Below, one piece after another: positions 6,533-11,546 of a DNA stretch of 11,546 nucleotides. Both the position numbers and the translations under genes were made by a program. Origin of the DNA: JAAYYM01 sp964483155 (GTDB taxonomy: Bacteria > Bacillota > Clostridia > Lachnospirales > Lachnospiraceae). Numbering within the stretch: position 1 is the stretch's first letter; every line of letters starts with the position of its first letter. The notes under the pieces are model-generated. The model saw nothing but the letters and a program-made list of their open reading frames with translations, was not told the origin of the DNA and ran no database searches. The stretch covers positions 1 to 11,546 of the forward strand of contig CAZAAC010000063.1 of the NCBI GenBank assembly GCA_964483155.1, given 5' to 3'.

Positions 6533-7402
6533 ATGATACAGGATATATTTCCAAATGTTTTCCATAATGAATACGTGGAAAAAACACCTACAGATAAAAG
6601 TGTGATTTTAGCTTTTAATAATGATACTATTCTTGTAAATAATAAGGATGGAGAAATTGAATTTCCTAGGAAAAGGGAGTTTGAGAAAGCGGAGTGTACA
6701 TTTATATATTTATTCTCAATAGATACAACAGAATATTTTCTTGCGGATTATGATAATGCAGGGGCTATGGATGATGGATTAGTTGCCCCTGATTATACTT
6801 ATGAACCAATAGGTGCCTTGCGATACTCTTCGCCGAAGGATCGGGGATTTGCTGGAATTACTGCTTTTCACCTATATAACTGGTATAGAGATAACAAATT
6901 CTGCGGAAGATGTAAGGGTCATATGAAGCCAAGTCATAAGGAGCGCATGCTTTTTTGTGAGCAATGTAATACAATGATTTATCCAAAGATCTCTCCGGCA
7001 ATGGTGGTTGCAATTGTGGATGGAAATCGCCTGCTGCTGACAAAATATGCAGGAAGAGAATATACAAATTATGCACTGATCGCGGGATTTGCAGAAATAG
7101 GTGAGAGCGTGGAAGCGACTGTGATGAGGGAGACATTGGAAGAGGTAGGTCTGAAGGTTAAAAATATAACGTACTTCAAAAGTCAGCCATGGGCCTTCTC
7201 AGGTAGCCTTTTAATGGGGTTTTTTGCAGAATTAGATGGCGATGATAAGATTACTCTGGATGAAAACGAATTATTGGAAGCAAATTGGTTTTCCAGAGAA
7301 GAGATTCAGATAGAGGAAGACGGAATAAGCCTCACAAGGGAAATGATTCACAGATTCAAAACAGGTAACTATCATATAGAAAACTCTCTATTTCCAGATT
7401 AA
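6533..7402 (+). CDS. nudC: NAD(H) pyrophosphatase, NudC-type Nudix hydrolase
   Basis: A 289-residue protein, slightly longer than the usual NudC (about 260). The N-terminal domain (1-118) is poorly conserved, as normal. A four-cysteine zinc ribbon follows at Cys124, Cys127, Cys142 and Cys145 (CGRC, CEQC), then PKISPAMVVAIVD opening the Nudix domain. The Nudix box is complete: Gly185, Glu191, Arg199-Glu200, Glu203-Glu204, Gly206-Leu207 (GFAEIGE, REtLEEVGL). SQPWAF (217-222) downstream is the NudC signature that separates NADH pyrophosphatases from other Nudix enzymes, here with Ala in place of the usual Pro. The family cleaves NAD(H) to NMN(H) and AMP, and some members remove NAD caps from RNA. 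The start has a weak AAGG (6522-6525) seven bases upstream. The last 47 bases overlap the 3' end of the opposing hydrolase gene. Confidence 0.93.
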   Translation: MIQDIFPNVFHNEYVEKTPTDKSVILAFNNDTILVNNKDGEIEFPRKREFEKAECTFIYLFSIDTTEYFLADYDNAGAMDDGLVAPDYTYEPIGALRYSSPKDRGFAGITAFHLYNWYRDNKFCGRCKGHMKPSHKERMLFCEQCNTMIYPKISPAMVVAIVDGNRLLLTKYAGREYTNYALIAGFAEIGESVEATVMRETLEEVGLKVKNITYFKSQPWAFSGSLLMGFFAELDGDDKITLDENELLEANWFSREEIQIEEDGISLTREMIHRFKTGNYHIENSLFPD

Positions 7403-8168
7403 CTTGTTCAGGATTATCTCCATTGGAAAAATGTGCTGCATGCTTAATGATATGCAGGGGATAACCAGTTGCTTTGACCCAAGCTTCGTTATATTTCTTT
7501 ATTTTTCCTGTCGTATCATGATCACCAAGTAAAAGTAGTACTGGAAAATCAAATTGTACATTTTTATTTTCCAGAGCAAAGTTACCATACGCAATATCCA
7601 TTTGCTCAATAATCTCTGTTTTTGATAGAGGTGCTAACATTTCCATCATTTTTTTATAGGAATAGTCTGTTTTGGAAACAGATTTTGCCATGCTTTTCCG
7701 AAGCAGATTGTCAGTAAACATTTTTCCAAGGGGAGCTACTTGCTTCAACCACCATAAATCTGATTTTGAATAATACATAAGTCCAAAGGGCGTGGTATCG
7801 AGCATTATCATTCTGTCTACATGTTCAGGATAGTGATATGCAAATTCCTGACTTGGATAACCACCCATAGACATACCGACCAGAATAACTTTCTCGATAT
7901 TCTCTTTATCTAAGATAGTCTTTAATTCTTTTGCAGTATTTTCATAAGAAAAATTTTGATAAGGTCTTGATAATCCATGTAATGGAACATCCCACGTGAT
8001 CACTGTGTAGTTTTTCTCAAAATAGGCCACTTGTTTTTCAAACATGGTGTGATTTGCAGTGACACCATGTGTAAATAAGATGCATTTTGTGCTCGGATTA
8101 TGATTTCTTGAAATCCAGTAGTGGACACTGCCATTATTAGATTCAAGTTGTTTATGTTCTGTGCTCAT
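7356..8168 (-). CDS. Alpha/beta hydrolase fold protein
   Basis: A 270-residue soluble hydrolase. Residues 29-37 (CILFTHGVT) give the strand and HG oxyanion turn. TWDVPLHGLS (58-67) matches the usual D-x-x-GHGxS loop. The nucleophile elbow is GMSMGG with Ser100. The likely acid is Asp218 (LLGDHD, 214-218) and the likely base is His246 (AAHFSN). The cap region (about 128-200) is Met/Lys-rich and helical, and no substrate can be named from it. The family covers esterases, lipases, C-C hydrolases and haloperoxidase-like enzymes. A GGAGGG site (8173-8178, complement) four bases before the ATG fixes the start. The gene converges on nudC with overlapping coding ends and is divergent from the ECF transporter-kinase gene. 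Confidence 0.9.
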   Translation of the reverse strand: MSTEHKQLESNNGSVHYWISRNHNPSTKCILFTHGVTANHTMFEKQVAYFEKNYTVITWDVPLHGLSRPYQNFSYENTAKELKTILDKENIEKVILVGMSMGGYPSQEFAYHYPEHVDRMIMLDTTPFGLMYYSKSDLWWLKQVAPLGKMFTDNLLRKSMAKSVSKTDYSYKKMMEMLAPLSKTEIIEQMDIAYGNFALENKNVQFDFPVLLLLGDHDTTGKIKKYNEAWVKATGYPLHIIKHAAHFSNGDNPEQVNLEIESFLYDSYLF

Positions 8169-8378
8169 GATTCCCTCCTACACTTTTCCAGAGATACTTT
8201 TCCCATATAAGACTGTAAAGCCAAATGAAAAAAATAGTGGCATTAATAATTCCTGTAAGGTATAATTTGTAAATATGGTGAAGTGTGTTATACATCTTTC
8301 TTTTATGCTTTTCTGCCAAGAAAGAATTTAAAATATATTATACCATAAGAACTAAAAAAAAACCATTTGGAGAAAACT
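8169..8378. promoter_or_regulatory. Divergent promoter region with paired GGTATAAT / ATTATACC sites
   Basis: This 210-bp AT-rich gap must carry promoters for the leftward hydrolase and the rightward ECF-kinase operon. GGTATAAT (8259-8266) and its exact reverse complement ATTATACC (8337-8344) lie 70 bases apart, each overlapping a -10-like hexamer. Between them, TCTTTCTT (8295-8302) and AAGAAAGA (8318-8325) form an 8-bp inverted repeat with a 15-base loop. No good -35 pairs with the rightward -10 candidates, so the promoters may depend on an activator. I found no recognisable riboswitch here. Confidence 0.4.
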
Positions 8379-9512
8379 ATGAGAACAAACAGAACAAATA
8401 AATTTGTCATTTCGGCATTATTTTTGGCTATAGGAATTATATTACCGTTTGTAACAATGCAGATCCCGGCTATTGGAAATATGTTATTACCCATGCACAT
8501 TCCAGTAATCTTGTGTGGTTTTATTTGTGGAGGACCATATGGTCTTTTAATAGGATTTATACTTCCCTTATTAAGAAGTGTTTTATTTGGTATGCCACCT
8601 ATTATGCCGATAGCGACAGCGATGTCGTTTGAACTTGCTACCTATGGGTTTGTAGCAGGAGTAATGTATCAAAAACTCTCAAACAAAAAATACGCGCTAT
8701 ATACATCTCTTATTGTGGCAATGCTTACAGGAAGATTGGTTTGGGGAATCGTATCTCTAGGATTATTTTCTCTGCTAGGAACTGTTTTTACATGGAAGAT
8801 ATTTGTAATACAGGCTTTTATCAATGCAATTCCAGGAATTATAGTACAATTAGTAGTAATTCCGCTGTTGATAACTTCACTAAAGCATGCTGGAGTTATG
8901 AAACATCTTGCAAAGAATGAAAAATTAAAAATGGAAGTGAAATGCATAAAAAGGTTTGAACTAGTTTTATTGGAAATTGATAAGCTATTGAAAACTAAAA
9001 ATGATACTATCATGATTGCGATTGATGGAAAGTGCGCCAGTGGAAAGACAACCCTGGCATATTATTTGCAGAGCATCTATGCATGTAATTTGTATCATAT
9101 GGATGATTTTTTCTTAAGAGAGGAACAAAAGTCAGAGGAACGTGTCAATGAGATTGGCGGCAATATTGACTATGAAAGATTCAAAACAGAAGTAATTGAT
9201 AAGCTTCTTAAGAAACAAGATGTAATATATAAGAAATATAATTGTATGGAAAAAGAATTTGAAGAATTAACACAGAAAATGAAGCACAAGAGACTGAATA
9301 TTATAGAAGGGTCTTATAGCCTTCACCCATACTTTGGAAACATTTATGATTTAAAGATATTTATGAATATTGAAGATTTGAGACAAATTGATCTTATCAG
9401 AAAGAGAAATGGGGAAGAAAAATTAGAACGATTTATAAATGAATGGATTCCAAAAGAAAACGCTTATTTTGATAAATTTGTAGAAATGAAGGATTGTGTA
9501 ATAGTCGACTAA
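8379..9512 (+). CDS. Fusion of ECF transporter S component and uridine-kinase-like P-loop kinase
   Basis: A 377-residue two-domain protein. Residues 9-168 form an ECF-transporter S component with about six membrane segments. The first holds the AxxxA contact motif (Ala13, Ala17) used to dock on EcfT. PMHIPVILCGFICGGPYG (38-55) and FGMPPIMPIATAM (70-82) are typical of clostridial vitamin S components. A short basic linker (about 169-195) leads to a cytoplasmic P-loop kinase. It has Walker A GKCASGKT (217-224), substrate-side MDDFFLREEQ (241-250), GGNIDYERF (260-268), IIEGSYSLHP (308-317) and lid arginines LIRKRNGEE (339-347), all as in uridine-kinase-like proteins. Reading is continuous, with no ribosome binding site before the kinase part. 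GGAG (8369-8372) supports ATG 8379. Infer capture plus phosphorylation trapping of a nucleoside, pantothenate-like or other vitamin substrate; EcfA/T are not in this window. Confidence 0.85.
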   Translation: MRTNRTNKFVISALFLAIGIILPFVTMQIPAIGNMLLPMHIPVILCGFICGGPYGLLIGFILPLLRSVLFGMPPIMPIATAMSFELATYGFVAGVMYQKLSNKKYALYTSLIVAMLTGRLVWGIVSLGLFSLLGTVFTWKIFVIQAFINAIPGIIVQLVVIPLLITSLKHAGVMKHLAKNEKLKMEVKCIKRFELVLLEIDKLLKTKNDTIMIAIDGKCASGKTTLAYYLQSIYACNLYHMDDFFLREEQKSEERVNEIGGNIDYERFKTEVIDKLLKKQDVIYKKYNCMEKEFEELTQKMKHKRLNIIEGSYSLHPYFGNIYDLKIFMNIEDLRQIDLIRKRNGEEKLERFINEWIPKENAYFDKFVEMKDCVIVD

Positions 9513-9577
9513 TATTGATTGAAATGTAGAAAATAAAAAACTGCAGAAAAAAATAGAAAAAGCGGAGAGTGAGCGGC

Positions 9578-10663
9578 ATGAAATTGAAAAAAGTAAGGTG
9601 TCTTGTATTAGGTATGATAATGGTTCTTTCTTTCGTAGCATGTGGAAATTCCAAGAGTAGTAGTGATGCAAGTGTAAGTACAGAAAGTGTAAGTGCAGAA
9701 AGTGTAGATACAGAAGAGTCTAAAGTGGTAAGTGTAGAAGATGAAAGCACAGAACAAACAGTTTCAGCAGATGTGAAAGCGTCAGCTTCAGGGCAGGGTC
9801 AAAAAGTGTATATGACAACAGATATCAGTGCAGAAGGAATGATGGAAGCTTATGAAGCCCTAGCATGGATACCAGAAGGAAATGTTGCTGTGAAGCTTAG
9901 CACAGGAGAACCACCAGCGAGCAATTATCTGAGACCGGAATTGATTAAAGAATTAGTGCAGTCTGTAAATGGAACGATCGTGGAATGCAATACGGCGTAT
10001 GGTGGCTCCCGTGGAGAAACAGCCATGCATATGCAAGTAGCAGAAGATCATGGATTCACAGATATTGCTACAGTCGACATTATGGATGCTGATGGTTCTA
10101 TGAGCCTTCCCGTGGTAGGTGGAACGCATCTGAAAGAAAATCTGGTAGGATCACATTTTGCAAATTACGATTCTTATCTTGTGCTCTCACATTTCAAAGG
10201 GCATCAAATGGCAGGTTATGGAGGTGCTATTAAAAATATATCCATAGGACTTGGTTCCAGGGAGGGTAAATGTCTGATACATACTGCAGGAAAAAGTAAT
10301 AAAAGTATGCGCGGAGGTGTTCAAGATGACTTCTTAGAATCAATGGCTGAAGCAGGCAAATCTGTTTCTGACAGCCTGGGAAATGGTAAAAATATAGTTT
10401 ATATCAATGTTATGAACAGAATTAGTATAGACTGTGACTGTAATGGAAATCCGGCCGAACCTGATATCCATGATATCGGAATTCTCGCGTCAACTGATCC
10501 AGTAGCGCTTGATCAAGCATGCATCGATCTTGTATATGCAGCGGAGGGTAGAGAAACTCTTGTTGATAGAATAGAAGAATTGCATGGTTTACACACGCTA
10601 GAACGAGCAGAAGAAATCGGACTTGGAAGTCGCACTTATGAATTGGTGAACCTTGATGATTGA
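9578..10663 (+). CDS. Secreted DUF362-domain lipoprotein
   Basis: A 361-residue predicted lipoprotein. The signal peptide has a basic start (MKLKKVR), a hydrophobic core, and a lipobox FVAC with Cys22 as the lipidated residue. Residues 23-75 form a Ser/Glu/Val-rich low-complexity tether, partly a tandem repeat. The DUF362 domain (about 77-358) shows SHFKGHQMAGYGGAIKN (204-220), GSREGKCLIH (226-235), DCDCNGNPAEP (285-295) and DIGILASTDPVALDQACIDL (299-318). DUF362 is often linked to iron-sulfur proteins, but no CxxCxxCxxxC ferredoxin cluster is present. The cysteines (137, 232, 286, 288, 315) could still bind metal. The start is set by GGAG (9564-9567) ten bases before the ATG; an in-frame GTG at 9569 is too close to that site. 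It lies 65 bases after the ECF-kinase gene with no terminator between, so a shared transcript is likely. Confidence 0.85.
   Translation: MKLKKVRCLVLGMIMVLSFVACGNSKSSSDASVSTESVSAESVDTEESKVVSVEDESTEQTVSADVKASASGQGQKVYMTTDISAEGMMEAYEALAWIPEGNVAVKLSTGEPPASNYLRPELIKELVQSVNGTIVECNTAYGGSRGETAMHMQVAEDHGFTDIATVDIMDADGSMSLPVVGGTHLKENLVGSHFANYDSYLVLSHFKGHQMAGYGGAIKNISIGLGSREGKCLIHTAGKSNKSMRGGVQDDFLESMAEAGKSVSDSLGNGKNIVYINVMNRISIDCDCNGNPAEPDIHDIGILASTDPVALDQACIDLVYAAEGRETLVDRIEELHGLHTLERAEEIGLGSRTYELVNLDD
9671..9715 (+). repeat. 15-bp tandem repeat, three copies, in the lipoprotein tether
   Basis: Three adjacent 15-base units (9671-9685, 9686-9700, 9701-9715) follow AGTGTAAGTACAGAA with one to three changes. 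They encode SVSTE, SVSAE and SVDTE. The unit is in frame, so copy-number change would alter only tether length between the lipid anchor and the DUF362 domain. Confidence 0.85.
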
Positions 10664-11546
10664 GATACTGCATCGTGAATTTGTTTATCTTTGGTACTAC
10701 TTTTGCGTACAGCTCGGACAGATATTTCCATACTGGTTATTGGGAATGATGATTGGTTCGACAGTATCCGTATTCGGCAAAGAAAAAATTCATCGGTTAT
10801 TTAGTAACTTGCAGGATAAAAAGTGGGGCATGTTTGGTATCGTACCAGCCTGTTTATTGGGCATAGCTTCACCACTGTGTATGTATGGAACGATTCCAAT
10901 TGCTGCATCCTTTTCGGAAAAAGGGATAAGAGACGACTGGCTGGCAGCGTTTATGATGTCATCCATATTACTTAATCCTCAGCTGATTATATATAGTATG
11001 GCATTGGGGACAAAAGCGTTTATCGTACGAATAGTATCGTGCCTTCTATGTGGCGCTGTTGCAGGATTACTAGTACACATATTTTATAGGAAGAATTCAT
11101 TTTTTAACTTTTCTTCTTTCAGAGAATCAAAGAGTCGGGATACGGATCCTAATCTACTGATGCGATTTTTGAAAAACTTTGGGAGGAATGTGAAAGCAAC
11201 TGGACTGTACTTTCTCATCGGAATTGTATTAACTGCACTCTTTCAAAGGTATATCCCAACGGATGCATTTGTTAATTTATTTGGAGATAATGAGGGATTT
11301 GGCGTCCTGATGGCAGCCACGATAGGTGTTCCACTCTATATGTGTGGAGGTGGAACAATACCTCTTTTGCAGCAATGGATTCATGACGGAATGAGTATGG
11401 GATCAGCCGCTGCATTTATGATTACCGGTCCTGCTACTAAGATTACCAATCTGGGTGCTGTTAAAATCGTATTGGGTTCTCGGCGCTTTATCATGTATCT
11501 GCTGTATGTAATTATTTTTGCTCTTGTAACTGGGTTTTTAATGGTA
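10656..11546 (+). CDS. YraQ/ArsP-type (DUF318) permease, C-terminus cut by window edge
   Basis: An open reading frame of 297 codons with no stop before the window edge, coding for a polytopic membrane protein. The two halves carry the paired motifs of this permease family: ASPLCMYGTIPIAASF (71-86) in the first and GVPLYMCGGGTIPLL (224-238) in the second. LNPQL (106-110) and ITGPATKITNLGAV (256-269) each follow as expected. A hydrophilic loop (about 145-178) separates the halves. Relatives include ArsP, which exports organoarsenicals, and YraQ proteins of unknown substrate. Here the first-motif cysteine pair is SPLC-MYG rather than SPLC-xCG. The ATG overlaps the lipoprotein stop by 8 bp (ATGATTGA) with GGTGA (10645-10649) upstream, so the two are translationally coupled. 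From the family length I expect only a short missing tail. Confidence 0.85.
   Translation, partial: MIEILHREFVYLWYYFCVQLGQIFPYWLLGMMIGSTVSVFGKEKIHRLFSNLQDKKWGMFGIVPACLLGIASPLCMYGTIPIAASFSEKGIRDDWLAAFMMSSILLNPQLIIYSMALGTKAFIVRIVSCLLCGAVAGLLVHIFYRKNSFFNFSSFRESKSRDTDPNLLMRFLKNFGRNVKATGLYFLIGIVLTALFQRYIPTDAFVNLFGDNEGFGVLMAATIGVPLYMCGGGTIPLLQQWIHDGMSMGSAAAFMITGPATKITNLGAVKIVLGSRRFIMYLLYVIIFALVTGFLMV

Noticed and set aside
8367..8378. TTG start for the ECF-kinase gene
   Set aside because: It overlaps the GGAG site used by ATG 8379, and the ATG gives a standard S-component N-terminus.
9569..9577. GTG start for the lipoprotein
   Set aside because: It nearly abuts the GGAG site, leaving no spacing; ATG 9578 gives a normal signal peptide.
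9433..9750. Reverse-strand frames across the ECF-kinase/lipoprotein junction
   Set aside because: They are antisense shadows; the Ser/Thr/Leu-rich product simply mirrors the repeat-coded tether.
9578..10663. Ferredoxin-type 4Fe-4S domain in the DUF362 protein
   Set aside because: The five mature cysteines beyond the lipobox are scattered (one CxC pair) and do not form a CxxCxxCxxxC cluster.

Overview
The window reads as chromosomal DNA of a low-GC Gram-positive anaerobe, most likely a Lachnospiraceae-type Clostridia. The reasons are the AT-rich bases and codons, the strong AGGAGG-type ribosome binding sites, an ECF-transporter S component of the clostridial kind, a lipobox lipoprotein, and AraC, LysR and DUF6506 proteins typical of gut Firmicutes. 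This is a judgement from sequence style; no search was run. I see no tRNA, rRNA, CRISPR array, insertion sequence or phage gene, and no gene-free stretch longer than about 215 bases.

Region 1 (1-1778) is a divergent pair of units. A two-gene operon runs leftward: a DUF1275/YoaK membrane protein, then a DJ-1/PfpI protein cut by the window edge. Facing it is a LysR-type regulator. The shared promoter region holds a clean LysR-style dyad, ATAG-N7-CTAT.

Region 2 (1779-4639) has a 678-residue SPFH (flotillin/stomatin-like) membrane protein with an internally repeated N-terminal region. A 154-residue cysteine-containing protein that I cannot assign follows it. Both have inverted repeats in their upstream or downstream gaps.

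Region 3 (4640-7402) is a rightward run of small-molecule and regulatory genes: a VOC/glyoxalase-fold enzyme, a cupin-AraC regulator, a DUF6506 protein, and a NudC-type NAD(H) pyrophosphatase with its own recognisable promoter. The nudC gene converges on a leftward alpha/beta hydrolase, and the two coding regions overlap by 47 bp.

Region 4 (8169-11546) starts at a divergent promoter region opposite the hydrolase and runs rightward as a probable operon. Its first gene is the most striking in the window: one polypeptide joining a membrane ECF substrate-binding (S) component to a soluble uridine-kinase-like P-loop kinase, as though uptake and phosphorylation trapping were physically linked. It is followed by a secreted DUF362 lipoprotein and, overlapping it by 8 bp, a YraQ/ArsP-type (DUF318) permease that is open at the right edge. 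The genes may form a membrane-associated import/redox or efflux unit, but the substrate cannot be read from the sequence.
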